From: Flavobacterium soyangense
GTDB lineage: Bacteria; Bacteroidota; Bacteroidia; Flavobacteriales; Flavobacteriaceae
DNA: 64,000 bases
Assembly (NCBI RefSeq): GCF_015277675.1
Contig: NZ_JADHEC010000008.1
Span: 49,661-113,660, forward strand
Direction: 5' to 3'
The notes under the pieces were generated by a model, which was not told the origin of the DNA, searched no databases, and saw only the letters and a list, made by a program, of their open reading frames with translations. This document shows positions 8,928-18,936 of this stretch, in pieces. The stretch's first letter is position 1, and every line of letters starts with the position of its first letter. A program made the position numbers and the translations under genes.

Positions 8928-11282
8928 TTAAAATTTCAATTTTTCGTATTTATCCCAAATACCCCATCCTGCGCCAACTTCTCCTTCTTGTTTTACTTTC
9001 CAGGATTCATCAAATGATGAAAAATAGAATAGATCAATGTTTTCATTTTTAGTCCATTCCTGAACAGAAATAAAGTATTTCATGGCATTTAATTTGGAAG
9101 GTTCTGCCGCTTCTACATTTTCTCCTAAACTTGGCCAACCCGTTTCTGTTATAATTATTTTTTTACCTTTAGCAATCTGTTGTGTTAATTCAACCATTCC
9201 ATCTAAATAAGATACTGCATACTTATTATCTGCTCCTTCCCAAAAAGGATAACAGTTTACTAATATAACATCACAAGTGTCTACTAGAGCAGGTTTATCC
9301 AGGAACTGATAATAGGCATCTACATATCCCACAGAAATAGAAGCTGGCAATGCTTCCCTTACTCTTTTAATATATCCTAATAGCTCTTGCTCTGAAATTT
9401 CTTCACGATGTAACACCTCATTTCCTACGGCAGCAATATTTACTAAACCTGCTTTAGCCAATGCAATAAGCGACTGGATTTCTTTTTCATTTTTTTCTCT
9501 ATCGTCACTTATCCAGGCTCCTACTAAAGTTTTCAATCCTTTTTTGTGTGCTATTTCTGGTATCAATTCATTTCCTTCTGTACATGAGAAGGATCTAATC
9601 CATTTGGCATGTGGCGTAATTATTTCTAGTCTTCTACGAATTTGATTTTCTGATAAAATATCGCCGGTTTCCTGTCCTTCAACATAAGGACTAAAGCATA
9701 AACCATGCAAACCATTATTTAAAATTTCTGAAAACTGTGTTCTAATTTGTTTTTCTGTTTTAGAACTTAAATCTACCCCTATTATGGTGTCTAAAGAGCT
9801 TCCACTTTTTTCTAAAGAAAGTAGTTTTCCAGAAAGATAGGCCGAAGATTGTTTTTTTACCGGTCTTTTTCTCGCATCTAATTCTTTTTTTATTTCTCTG
9901 GCTTTTTCTTCTGTCAAGTCATAATTCCTCATTACCCACATCGCTATCAATGTCCCTAAAATCGGGACTCCTGAGAAGAAAAGTCTTAAACCGGTAATTG
10001 CACCCTCAGTCTGAGTTGCTGAACTAGTATCAAAACCAACTGTTGACATAATAACTCCTGTTAATAATCCTGCGATGGCAAAACCAAATTTTACCATCCA
10101 CCAATATATGGCACCAAAGATTCCTTCTCTTCGTTTACCTGAAGTCAACTCATCCATATCGCAAACATCTGCTGTCATTGACATCATTAAAGTAAACAAA
10201 CTTCCGATACCAAAAGAAAAGAAAGGTAAAGCGAAGATAAACATATAGGGTTTACCAGGAATGAAAAGAAACCAAAGCAATATATATCCAAAAACAGATA
10301 TTCCTTGAGAAGCTAAAAAAGCATTCTTTTTGCCCATTTTTCTGGACAAGCTAGCAACAATTGGAATTACAACAAAAGTAGTAGCCAAAGCACCTATACT
10401 TCCAAAAAGTGTAGGCCAAATACCCGCAGCCTCTGTATTTCCATTAAAAAGGTAATACACAACAATAAAAAAAGTAAAACCAGCAACGGTATTAAAAGCA
10501 TTAAAGATTAAAAAAGTAGCGATACAAAGCTTTGTGAAGGGACCGTTTCTAAAAGCCTCTTTGAAACTTTCGAAAATTTCCTTCAAACTACCTCCAATTG
10601 TTCTAAATGTTAATGGCGAAAAATTCTCTTCATCTTTAGTAGATTTACTTTTAATAAAAATTGCAGGAATCATCGCTAATAGCATACAAGAAATTCCTAC
10701 CCAAACAGCCAATGTTCTTGTTGCTGTATCGGCATTAGGAAACCATTTAGGGTCATACATAACAACCCAAAACCAAGGTGCTATTACCCAAGCCCATTGC
10801 CCAATCCATTGTGATATTGCCATGATACTTGTGCGTTCGTGAAAATCATCGCTCATTTCATAGCCCATAGCTACATAAGGAACGCTAAAAATAGAGAGCC
10901 CCAAATAAAACACGAACGACCACAAAAGAAAGTATATAAAATTATATTCTACACCACTTTCTCTATACAATTGCCACATTACAACAAATGAAACCCCCAT
11001 TATAATAGCTCCTAAAAACACATAATGTCTTCGCCTTCCCCATTTAGACCTCGTATTGTCTGAAATGAAACCCATAATTGGATCAACGAAAGCATCAAAA
11101 ATCCTAGGTAAGAAAAATAAAATGCCCCACATCCAAGCTGGAAATTTTAAATCTTGTACCAAAACAACCATAAAAATACCTAAAGCTGCAGGAAACATTT
11201 GGTTCGCTAACATTCCTAATCCAAAGGCTATTTTTTGACCCATTGGAACCAATCCTTTTGGGTTAGAATTCTGATTTGACAT
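8928..11282 (-). CDS. GPH/MFS sugar:cation symporter fused to a C-terminal GH17 glucanase
   Basis: One uninterrupted 784-codon frame joins two proteins. Residues 1 to about 455 are a twelve-helix glycoside-pentoside-hexuronide symporter (MFS_2), with the family motif around DPIMGFISDNTRSKWGRRR (68-85) and a second-half counterpart near DMDELTSGKRREG (375-387). A charged, lysine-rich linker (about 456-495) leads to a complete GH17 domain (about 496-784) with acid/base Glu622 in AAVGNEVLHR and nucleophile Glu713 in ITETGWPS. Twelve helices with a cytoplasmic N-terminus put the GH17 domain on the cytoplasmic side, so transported beta-glucan oligomers could be cut as they emerge. It is 12 bases from the standalone GH17 paralogue. 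The same strand, tight spacing and intact frame argue against an assembly artefact. Confidence 0.9.
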   Translation of the reverse strand: MSNQNSNPKGLVPMGQKIAFGLGMLANQMFPAALGIFMVVLVQDLKFPAWMWGILFFLPRIFDAFVDPIMGFISDNTRSKWGRRRHYVFLGAIIMGVSFVVMWQLYRESGVEYNFIYFLLWSFVFYLGLSIFSVPYVAMGYEMSDDFHERTSIMAISQWIGQWAWVIAPWFWVVMYDPKWFPNADTATRTLAVWVGISCMLLAMIPAIFIKSKSTKDEENFSPLTFRTIGGSLKEIFESFKEAFRNGPFTKLCIATFLIFNAFNTVAGFTFFIVVYYLFNGNTEAAGIWPTLFGSIGALATTFVVIPIVASLSRKMGKKNAFLASQGISVFGYILLWFLFIPGKPYMFIFALPFFSFGIGSLFTLMMSMTADVCDMDELTSGKRREGIFGAIYWWMVKFGFAIAGLLTGVIMSTVGFDTSSATQTEGAITGLRLFFSGVPILGTLIAMWVMRNYDLTEEKAREIKKELDARKRPVKKQSSAYLSGKLLSLEKSGSSLDTIIGVDLSSKTEKQIRTQFSEILNNGLHGLCFSPYVEGQETGDILSENQIRRRLEIITPHAKWIRSFSCTEGNELIPEIAHKKGLKTLVGAWISDDREKNEKEIQSLIALAKAGLVNIAAVGNEVLHREEISEQELLGYIKRVREALPASISVGYVDAYYQFLDKPALVDTCDVILVNCYPFWEGADNKYAVSYLDGMVELTQQIAKGKKIIITETGWPSLGENVEAAEPSKLNAMKYFISVQEWTKNENIDLFYFSSFDESWKVKQEGEVGAGWGIWDKYEKLKF

Positions 11283-11319
11283 ATTATAAGTGGTTTTAGT
11301 TATAAATTTTTTTCTATTA

Positions 11320-12834
11320 TCAAGGTTTAATAATTACGGTTTGCAATGCTTTAGCACTAATGGAAATGCTTTTTTTTATGTTATTGAGATTTATTTCAAT
11401 TGTGTGAGCATCTTCTGTTGGGTTAAAAACAGCTATTGCAATTGTACCGTCAGGATTTTTTACAGCTGTAGCCATCAAGTTATCATTGCTTATTTTACAT
11501 CCAATTTTTATAGCTCCTGGTCGCATGAATTTGCTAAAATGCTCCATAACATAATACAAAGGTGTAAAATAGACTTCATCCTTTTCAGGATCTACAATTA
11601 CAGGTGCCGTACACCAATTTTTAAACCAATTTGGTCCACCCTGCTTGTCCAGAACCATATTCCAATCTATCCAACCATCTACCCAATTATTCAAACATCC
11701 AATAATATCAGTAGCATAGCGATTCACTGGTGCATATTTTGGGTGCAAATATTTATCTTTTTCAGGTGCCCAATCCCAACCCCAATCAGTGGCCTCTTTA
11801 CTCCAATACCAAGCATTGTCATTCCAATGTGGAACTTCAGAATCCACACAAGCTTCTGTTTGAATTAAATATTTATTTGGCGATTTATTGTGAGCATATT
11901 GTAAAGCGTCCGGTAAAAAATCATAAGTGCTTTCATACCAATGAATAGCTGTCCCAGAATAGTATTTTGACGTTTTTTCATCTTTATACATAGCGTCTAC
12001 CCATTCTTTTAAGCCACCTCTGTTTTGATCGTACCCTAATATTTTGACATTGAATTTACCATTGGCCTCTAGGGTTGGCCCTAAATGATTTTGAACAAAA
12101 TTCGTCATTTCTTCTGGAGAAAAAAGCATGCTTTCCCAGTTATTTCCGTTGCCATTAGGCTCATTTATTACAGTAAGCCCCCAAATATCAATACCTTCAT
12201 TCTTGTATGCATCAATATATTTAGAATAATACAAAGCCCATGTATCGTTATATTCAGGTAATAATTTTCCGCCTATCCATTTTTTATTGTCTTTCATCCA
12301 TGGCGGCGCAGTCCAAGGCGAAGCAATGATTTTAAATCCTTCTTTTGAAATCGATTTTGCTTCCAATATCATTGGGATAAGATTGTTTTTTTTATCTTCT
12401 TCAATCGAAAAATGGTCTAAATTTTTATCGCCATCTTGTATTGCATAGGCATATTGTTTCAATGAAAAATCACAAGAATTAATATGGGTACGGGTTAATG
12501 AATAGTTCGCTCCTTCTTCACTAAAATAAGCATCCATGATTTTTTTACGATTTGTAGCGCTTAATTTATTTAACAAATAAGCAGAAGATTCTGTAAAAGA
12601 ACCTCCAAATCCTGTTATGGTTTGAAATTTTTCTTCTTGATTTAAAGTAATTACCACAGGGTTTTCACTTTTTGAAAATTCAGTGATTTTTTTTAATGAA
12701 TTTCCTTTGGCAGAAGTTTCATAAACTTCAGTTTTCAATTCTTTTGTTGCTTTACAACTATTTAACGAAAATGCCATAATAAAAGTTATTACCAAAAATT
12801 TATAATGATTTATACGAAATTTTAATTTTTCCAT
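11320..12834 (-). CDS. GH30 family lipoprotein, probable beta-1,6-glucosidase/glucanase
   Basis: A 504-aa clan GH-A enzyme. The N-terminus is a lipoprotein signal (hydrophobic FLVITFIMAF, lipobox SLNSC with Cys27), so it is anchored in a membrane. GH30 signatures are GFGGSFTESSAYLL (about 75-88), acid/base in VINEPNG (Glu225) and nucleophile in LIQTEACVD (Glu327); the small all-beta domain follows at the C-terminus. In laminarin loci GH30 enzymes remove or cut beta-1,6 side branches so that GH16/GH17 can act on the main chain. It is 37 bases upstream of the transporter-GH17 gene on the same strand. Glucosylceramidase-like names are also given to this family, but the context favours glucan. 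Confidence 0.9.
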   Translation of the reverse strand: MEKLKFRINHYKFLVITFIMAFSLNSCKATKELKTEVYETSAKGNSLKKITEFSKSENPVVITLNQEEKFQTITGFGGSFTESSAYLLNKLSATNRKKIMDAYFSEEGANYSLTRTHINSCDFSLKQYAYAIQDGDKNLDHFSIEEDKKNNLIPMILEAKSISKEGFKIIASPWTAPPWMKDNKKWIGGKLLPEYNDTWALYYSKYIDAYKNEGIDIWGLTVINEPNGNGNNWESMLFSPEEMTNFVQNHLGPTLEANGKFNVKILGYDQNRGGLKEWVDAMYKDEKTSKYYSGTAIHWYESTYDFLPDALQYAHNKSPNKYLIQTEACVDSEVPHWNDNAWYWSKEATDWGWDWAPEKDKYLHPKYAPVNRYATDIIGCLNNWVDGWIDWNMVLDKQGGPNWFKNWCTAPVIVDPEKDEVYFTPLYYVMEHFSKFMRPGAIKIGCKISNDNLMATAVKNPDGTIAIAVFNPTEDAHTIEINLNNIKKSISISAKALQTVIIKP

Positions 12835-13050
12835 TACTAATTATTAATGAATGAAGAAGTAGTTTTAATATAAGCCTAATGTTACTTTCTTTGATTTTAA
12901 GTCTTGCTTCACAACTAAACATGATCATATCACCTTATCTTAGTGGAAATAATTATTTAGTGAATAACTCAAAAAATAAAAAAAACAATACTAAATTTAT
13001 CTATAAAAAGTAGAGCCTTTTTTAATTACAATTCAACTCTTTAATTTTAA

Positions 13051-13887
13051 CTATTGATATACTTTAACATAATCAATCATCATTTTTTGTGGAAAAGGCG
13101 TTTGAGCGGTTGGAAATCCAACAAAGTTTCCACCAACAGCAATATTTAAAATTAAATAAAATGGATGGTCAAATACCCATTCTCCTTTGCTATTTACATC
13201 GCTCTTTTTAACTCTTTCATATAAATAGTTATCAACAAAAAAATCAATCTTATCGGCATCCCATTCCACGGCAAAAATGTGATAGTCGTTATCAAAACGA
13301 TCGTTTAATAAGGCATAAATATCAGTTATTGCATTTCCACCCGAGTAACCAGGTCCATGGAGTGAACCATGATTAATATTAGGTTGGTGACCTTTAAGTT
13401 CCATTATGTCAATTTCGCCAATTTGAGGCCAAACAGCAGTTTGATTATTAGCTCCTAACATCCAAAAAGCTGGCCATATTCCTGGTCCATATGGTGTTTT
13501 TATTCTGGCTTCGAAACGTCCATATGCTTGTGTAAACAAACCTTCTGTTTTGATTCTGGCAGAACTAAACGATGATCCGCCAAAACTTTCACTTTTAGCA
13601 GTAATTACTAAATTTCCAGTTCCATCCAAAGAAACATTTTCAGGACGATTAGTATAATATTGTAATTCTTGATTACCCCAACCTCCATTTCCTATATCAA
13701 AGGTCCATTTAGTTGCATCCGGTAAAACCCCAGCTGCTCCTTCAAAATCATCACTCCAAGTTAATTGCCAATTGCGTTGTTCTACTTTTTGAACGGCTTC
13801 AGGATTACAGCTAACCATTGATAGCATCAGAACAAATACCAAAGTAACAAGAAGGGCATATCTTTTATTCAACAAATAATTTTTCAT
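13051..13887 (-). CDS. GH16 endo-beta-1,3-glucanase lipoprotein (laminarinase)
   Basis: A 278-aa single-domain GH16 enzyme. The lipobox is SMVSC (Cys27), so it is a lipoprotein rather than a T9SS cargo as the other GH16 here. The catalytic motif is GEIDIMELKG (Glu158 nucleophile, Asp160, Glu163 acid/base), preceded by the usual GPGIWPAFWMLG segment, and the domain ends in MMIDYVKVYQ. It would cut long beta-1,3-glucan chains at the cell surface or in the periplasm. It is 13 bases downstream of the binding lipoprotein and ends a three-gene unit starting at 18936. Confidence 0.93.
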   Translation of the reverse strand: MKNYLLNKRYALLVTLVFVLMLSMVSCNPEAVQKVEQRNWQLTWSDDFEGAAGVLPDATKWTFDIGNGGWGNQELQYYTNRPENVSLDGTGNLVITAKSESFGGSSFSSARIKTEGLFTQAYGRFEARIKTPYGPGIWPAFWMLGANNQTAVWPQIGEIDIMELKGHQPNINHGSLHGPGYSGGNAITDIYALLNDRFDNDYHIFAVEWDADKIDFFVDNYLYERVKKSDVNSKGEWVFDHPFYLILNIAVGGNFVGFPTAQTPFPQKMMIDYVKVYQ

Positions 13888-13900
13888 ATTTTATATTTTA

Positions 13901-15790
13901 TTAATTACGGAAATAAATATTATCGAGATAGATATTGCCATTTCCATCAAATTTTAATTGGATGATATTACTTAAATTAACAGGAGAAAAAGCTGTTAAT
14001 GGGATATCAATACTTCTCCATCCGTTAACTGATGGAGAAGGACCAGTAGGAACTGTTAAAACATATGGTTTTTCAACCGGTCCCGGACTTATTAGATATA
14101 CTTTTAAACTGGTAGAGTTTGAAGTATAATAATCTAAATGTAAATAGGTTTTAGAAGTTACATTTTGAGCACTTCCAAGTACTATTCCTTGGTAATTGAG
14201 TCCTGAATATTTTAGTGTATTATTTCCAGCAATAAGAACTTGAGAAGCAACAGTAGCTTGCCCCCAACTTGGATTCAAATCTGTTCCTGCAACATTTGTA
14301 TAGGCATCGCTGAAAACTGAGAGCACATTAGCGGAAAGGGCGGTTGGTGTTGGTGCCACAGTTGTAGGAACTGAAGGAATTATGCTGCCGTCGTTATAGA
14401 AATAAATATTATCAGCATAAAAGTTTGTAATATTTGTACCTTCAAAAATTATTTGACCTATGTGAGTTTTACTTGTCAATCCTGAAAAATTAGATAATGG
14501 AATATTTAATCCTATCCAACTTTTTGTAACTAAAGTGGGACTAGCAAAAGTAACAGTAGAACTTTTATCATCACTGCCTCCGGCAACACCGTCTGCTCCG
14601 AAATCTACCAATTGAACTTTAAAGCTTGAACCCGCAGCTATTGCATTTGGCATAAAAATATCAATATGCAAATGGGAAGTGACCGAAGCATCAACTGTTG
14701 GTGCACTAAATTGAATTCCAACAAAATTGAAATTTGTATAATTTAATACATTGTCTCCATTAACTGTAAAATCAGCTGATTTTGTAGTTTGATAAGGAGC
14801 CCAATATCCGTTGTAATAATCAACCGGAACATTTGGATATTTTTCGGTATAAATAGAAATTACTTTTGAGGCATCTTGAGTTGGTGTAGGAGCGTTTACA
14901 AATGTACCCGCAGAATTAATTGTTAATGACCCTTTTGCCAAAACATCACCTAGTTTAGCGGTGATAACTGCAGTTCCAGATCCAATGGTAGTTACTTTTC
15001 CTAGCTCATCAACTGTAGCAACAGCAGGATTAGAAGAAGTGAAAACAAAATAAGCCGGTGTTACATTTACAGATTGATTAACTCCATTTGGCAAATTAAA
15101 CGTAGAAATTAAACCATCAATAGTTTTAGTTACCCCAATAAAAGAAGTTTCCACTTTATCTGTACCATTTAAAATGGAACTTTGTCCATGAGAAACTGTC
15201 CCTAATTTTTCGAATTTAACCTCATCCAACCAAAAGGTATAACCTTTACCATTTTCTGGACCTTCTGATAAAAACAACATTCCTTTTTCTATTTTCAATT
15301 TTGAAGGATCTGGAATTGGAATAATGTATTTTTTCCATACAGTGCTTAAAGCTAAACCAGAAATAGAAGCTTGATACTTATTTGCTCCAAAATCATTTCC
15401 AAAACCAATAACATCAATTGTTGATGATTGGGAAGATTTTGCCCAAAATGTTAAAGCATCATAACCTGACAAATCTCTTCCAACTGAAGTGAAATACGAT
15501 CCACCAACATAAGCTCCTTCAGGATCATTAACATTTGGAACATCAAAACGCATCGAAGCTGGAGATTTATTATACGAGACATTACCATCTACTTGAAAAC
15601 CAGTAACAACTGTACCACCAAAAGCCGCAAAATTTAAACCTGGACTAAAGGTGTCAATAAAAACATCCGGGTTAACAGAATATTTAGCTTCTTGTAAATC
15701 AGAAAAGTCATTCTGACATCCTAAAATGAGTAGTAAACTCATAATAGCAAAGCCTATTTTTTTTGAACTATAAATTGAGTATGTTTTCAT
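13901..15790 (-). CDS. Multi-domain glycan-binding lipoprotein
   Basis: A 629-aa lipoprotein (lipobox LILGC, Cys25) with no catalytic motif. Order: an N-terminal beta-sandwich that looks carbohydrate-binding (about 40-195), a bacterial Ig-like domain (about 200-295, with ATVDELGKVTTIGSGTAVI), then two copies of a module that begins PTPT...VISIYTEKYPNV or PTPT...VLSVFSDAYTNV and ends in YLDNIYFRN-type strands (about 300-475 and 480-629). The same module occurs in the secreted protein at 22229-23542. It probably holds beta-glucan at the surface and may stand in functionally for SusD/SGBP proteins, which are absent here. It is 14 bases from the gene upstream and 13 from GH16 downstream. Confidence 0.75.
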   Translation of the reverse strand: MKTYSIYSSKKIGFAIMSLLLILGCQNDFSDLQEAKYSVNPDVFIDTFSPGLNFAAFGGTVVTGFQVDGNVSYNKSPASMRFDVPNVNDPEGAYVGGSYFTSVGRDLSGYDALTFWAKSSQSSTIDVIGFGNDFGANKYQASISGLALSTVWKKYIIPIPDPSKLKIEKGMLFLSEGPENGKGYTFWLDEVKFEKLGTVSHGQSSILNGTDKVETSFIGVTKTIDGLISTFNLPNGVNQSVNVTPAYFVFTSSNPAVATVDELGKVTTIGSGTAVITAKLGDVLAKGSLTINSAGTFVNAPTPTQDASKVISIYTEKYPNVPVDYYNGYWAPYQTTKSADFTVNGDNVLNYTNFNFVGIQFSAPTVDASVTSHLHIDIFMPNAIAAGSSFKVQLVDFGADGVAGGSDDKSSTVTFASPTLVTKSWIGLNIPLSNFSGLTSKTHIGQIIFEGTNITNFYADNIYFYNDGSIIPSVPTTVAPTPTALSANVLSVFSDAYTNVAGTDLNPSWGQATVASQVLIAGNNTLKYSGLNYQGIVLGSAQNVTSKTYLHLDYYTSNSTSLKVYLISPGPVEKPYVLTVPTGPSPSVNGWRSIDIPLTAFSPVNLSNIIQLKFDGNGNIYLDNIYFRN

Positions 15791-15804
15791 ATCTATTATT
15801 TTTA

Positions 15805-18800
15805 TTAATTACCAATGTTTATAAGTACGTAGGTTCTAATTTCCCATTCTTGTCCATTAGAAAATCCTAATGCTGTTGGATCAGGAATCAAATTTCCTGT
15901 GCTGTCTAAGGTTTGAGTTGGGTTATATCGCGGTGAATATTGATCAAGTGAACGCCAAGTTCCACGAATACCAATACTAGTATTTGGAAGTATAAACCAA
16001 TCGCGTTTTCCAATTCCAAAAGAAAGATCAGCCATTAACTGTAAAGGATAAGTTAAATTAAAATCCTTATGGTAATCATATGGCCCCCAATCGTTTACTT
16101 TTACAAATGAAGTTAATTTCACTTTTTTATAAATCATTTTTAAATCGATTCCAAAGCGATTAATAGTTCTTCCATCGCTACCATTAGCCTGGGCAGGGCC
16201 ACCGTAAATTGTAGTTATGAAACCAAAATCAGGCGAAATTTTCGATACAATTCTTGCATTAGTTTCCCATAAATCTTTAGCTGGAGGCGCTCCATTAAAA
16301 GCAAAAGTGGTTCTGTTAGCTAAGAAACCTATAGCTGCATCTTGTGAGGTAGGCAAATGACGAAATACGAATCCAGCACTTACAGCAAACTTAGAGTCTT
16401 CTGAACGGTCATTTTCCCAATCATACAACCAGGTACCAGGAGTGGGGTCATAAGTAAATAATATTTCACTTGCAACCTGCTCTCTATTGGCTCTAACGAC
16501 AAATGGGTCATCTAATATATTTCTTGGTCTTCCTGGAGCAGGAACACTAGTTGATATTGGACCTTCTAATGGCTTTTGCCATAAAAAATTAGGTGCTATT
16601 TGTAATTTACCTAAAGTGTAAGTTAAACCAGTTAAAAAATTGTATTGATTGCCGCTTCCACTATCTTTAAGTCTCCAACCTGTAAAAGTTTGAGTAAGAT
16701 CCGTACCACCACCTGCAACTAAACCTTGGGCAGCTGCTTGCGCATACCAATTAATTTTTCCCCCAGTATAGGTAATTTTGATTTTTCCACCTAAGTTATC
16801 TTTGGTTTCAATTTGATTGATATAAACTTGCTGATTTGCTCCTTCACCCCTTACAACTTGATAATCTCTTCCTTGAAGTGGTTGTCCAGCCCAAATACCT
16901 CCTATATCAAAACCTAAATTACCAAATTTTCTATTTAAATGCAATGTAAATCTTCTTGTTTTGGGTTGAGGAATTGCATAAGATGATTGGGTAGTAGTTC
17001 GTTGGGTTAAATCTTCATGAAAAATACCTGTAAAATTAAATTTTCCTATTGTATTAGAATATTTAAGTAAAACAGCTGGATTGGCACCCCACCAAAGTTC
17101 CGGCCCCATAGCCAACTTAAATCCTTTAAACAATTTCTTTCCCTCAATTTCAAATCCATAAGGAGCTTTGCCTTGATAAATATCTATGTTAGGACCATAA
17201 TTGGCTTCTGGATATAAGCCAAAGAAATCACCTTCGTAACCCCAATGATAATGACCCGTACGATAAAAACCATCTAATTTAAATAATTTTTCGTCCCATT
17301 TGTAACTTGCTTTATATAATTGAACACGATTATTATCTTCTAAAGTTACATTCCCATCAGGACCACTTACAGTTACTGGACGTCCTCTGTTTTCATAAAA
17401 TATTTCATCAATTGGATTAAGTGCTACATTTCCTAAAATATTGAATTCAACATTTGCAGTCATATTTGATGTTGGATTTCCTTCTACACCTACAAAAAAA
17501 GATTGCATATTATCAAAACCTAGTTTGTTTGGATAAGTCGTACCATTCGTAACAGCTTCTTTAGGGGTTGTAATTAAATTACCTCCTGTGCTGAAAGTAG
17601 TAAATTCAGCCGATAATCTCGAAAATCTTATTTTACCGCTTTTTTGACTCTCTAATGCGGCTTTATCTCCCCTAGCCTTTAGAGTTGCTCCTATGATTTG
17701 AATTTTGTCAAAATGATTTTCTATTTCATTCAATGATTTTCCATTGGTATATGGATTAAGCTGATGAACTTCCTGTAAAACGTAGTATGCTGATCGAGGA
17801 TATAATTGATACATTCCATTTACATCAGTTGGCCCTTTTGCGCAAATCCCAAACCATTCTTCATTCATATTGTTTTCACCTTTTACATAGTCAAAACTAT
17901 AACCGCCATTGGACCAAGAAGCATTCGTATCGTGAACGTCTAAATATTTTGTTTGCTCATATTTCCACCAGCCATCACTAAATTGAAAAGTAAATCCACC
18001 CAAACAATTCCCACTTTTACCAACACCTGCAGCATTTTCATAAATTTCTTTCCAGTTGCTTTTTAAAATAGATGCTTGATCATTTTGAGCTTCTTCACTT
18101 GTAACCGCATTAAAAGCATCTGATCCAAATTCTGAGAAGAACATAGGCTTACCATATTCTTTTTTAACTCTTTCAAAAATATCTCCAAATGAAATTCCAC
18201 GATAAGCATTTACGCCTAAAATATCTACATCCGGGCAATCTACCTTAATTAAATCAAGGAAAAGTAAATCACCGTTACAAATCGCAATTGGATGTGAATT
18301 ATCAATAGCCTTCATAGCCAAAGCGGCTTCATTAAATAACTTGTACAAATACTGGGCTCGTGCAGTAGATTTTCTGTCTTTTACGGGAATATCTTCCGTT
18401 TCTGCTCCATCCCAAAACAAACCATAATTGTTTTCATTACCCAGTAAAAACAAAAGTAACCCTTTAGTGTCTTTATAGGTTGAGGCCAATTCTTTTACTT
18501 CTTTTAAAAGTAATTGACGGGTGTTAGCGTCAGAATATTCAGTATTAACTACCCAAGCTCCATTTAAAGTCAAACCATAACGACCAAATGTATGATTGAG
18601 CATAGTGTAAATACCATAATTAGTATAAATATATTCAATCCATTTTTTTGGAATACCTGTATATACTCGTATTGTATTTACACCCATATTCTTTAAAAGT
18701 GGCATTTCATCATCTAAAGCACCCTTAATAATATTATCAGGCTGTTTCCATAAGCTATAGTTGAAATTTGTTCCAATTGGCGAATAATCCCAGTTCATCC

Positions 18801-18936
18801 CATTAATGATGAAATCTTGACCATTTACTTTAAGCTTTATCCCATCAGTATCTTTGTCAATTTGTATTTTATTAGTTTGGGAATAAATCGCCACTGAAGA
18901 ACTCAAAAAGATCAGTAAAACAATAATTTTTTTCAT
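15805..18936 (-). CDS. Clan GH-A glycoside hydrolase fused to a C-terminal outer-membrane beta-barrel
   Basis: A 1043-aa protein with a Sec signal peptide (IIVLLIFLSSSVAIYSQ). Residues about 25-400 form a clan GH-A TIM barrel of the type named GH2 TIM-barrel: NTIRVYTGIP, acid/base in LFLLGNENN (Glu168), nucleophile in MFFSEFGSDAF (Glu269). From about residue 440 to the end the sequence changes to alternating polar/aromatic strands separated by short turns (for example YKASYKWDEKLFKLDGFYR and RFTLHLNRKFGNLGFDIGG) and ends in a strand EWEIRTYVLINIGN, the pattern of an outer-membrane beta-barrel. The gene leads an operon with the binding lipoprotein and GH16. No SusC is present, so the barrel could be the glucan channel or simply a membrane anchor. 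The GH family number cannot be fixed by eye; GH2-like is most likely, GH5/GH158-like possible. Confidence 0.75.
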   Translation of the reverse strand: MKKIIVLLIFLSSSVAIYSQTNKIQIDKDTDGIKLKVNGQDFIINGMNWDYSPIGTNFNYSLWKQPDNIIKGALDDEMPLLKNMGVNTIRVYTGIPKKWIEYIYTNYGIYTMLNHTFGRYGLTLNGAWVVNTEYSDANTRQLLLKEVKELASTYKDTKGLLLFLLGNENNYGLFWDGAETEDIPVKDRKSTARAQYLYKLFNEAALAMKAIDNSHPIAICNGDLLFLDLIKVDCPDVDILGVNAYRGISFGDIFERVKKEYGKPMFFSEFGSDAFNAVTSEEAQNDQASILKSNWKEIYENAAGVGKSGNCLGGFTFQFSDGWWKYEQTKYLDVHDTNASWSNGGYSFDYVKGENNMNEEWFGICAKGPTDVNGMYQLYPRSAYYVLQEVHQLNPYTNGKSLNEIENHFDKIQIIGATLKARGDKAALESQKSGKIRFSRLSAEFTTFSTGGNLITTPKEAVTNGTTYPNKLGFDNMQSFFVGVEGNPTSNMTANVEFNILGNVALNPIDEIFYENRGRPVTVSGPDGNVTLEDNNRVQLYKASYKWDEKLFKLDGFYRTGHYHWGYEGDFFGLYPEANYGPNIDIYQGKAPYGFEIEGKKLFKGFKLAMGPELWWGANPAVLLKYSNTIGKFNFTGIFHEDLTQRTTTQSSYAIPQPKTRRFTLHLNRKFGNLGFDIGGIWAGQPLQGRDYQVVRGEGANQQVYINQIETKDNLGGKIKITYTGGKINWYAQAAAQGLVAGGGTDLTQTFTGWRLKDSGSGNQYNFLTGLTYTLGKLQIAPNFLWQKPLEGPISTSVPAPGRPRNILDDPFVVRANREQVASEILFTYDPTPGTWLYDWENDRSEDSKFAVSAGFVFRHLPTSQDAAIGFLANRTTFAFNGAPPAKDLWETNARIVSKISPDFGFITTIYGGPAQANGSDGRTINRFGIDLKMIYKKVKLTSFVKVNDWGPYDYHKDFNLTYPLQLMADLSFGIGKRDWFILPNTSIGIRGTWRSLDQYSPRYNPTQTLDSTGNLIPDPTALGFSNGQEWEIRTYVLINIGN

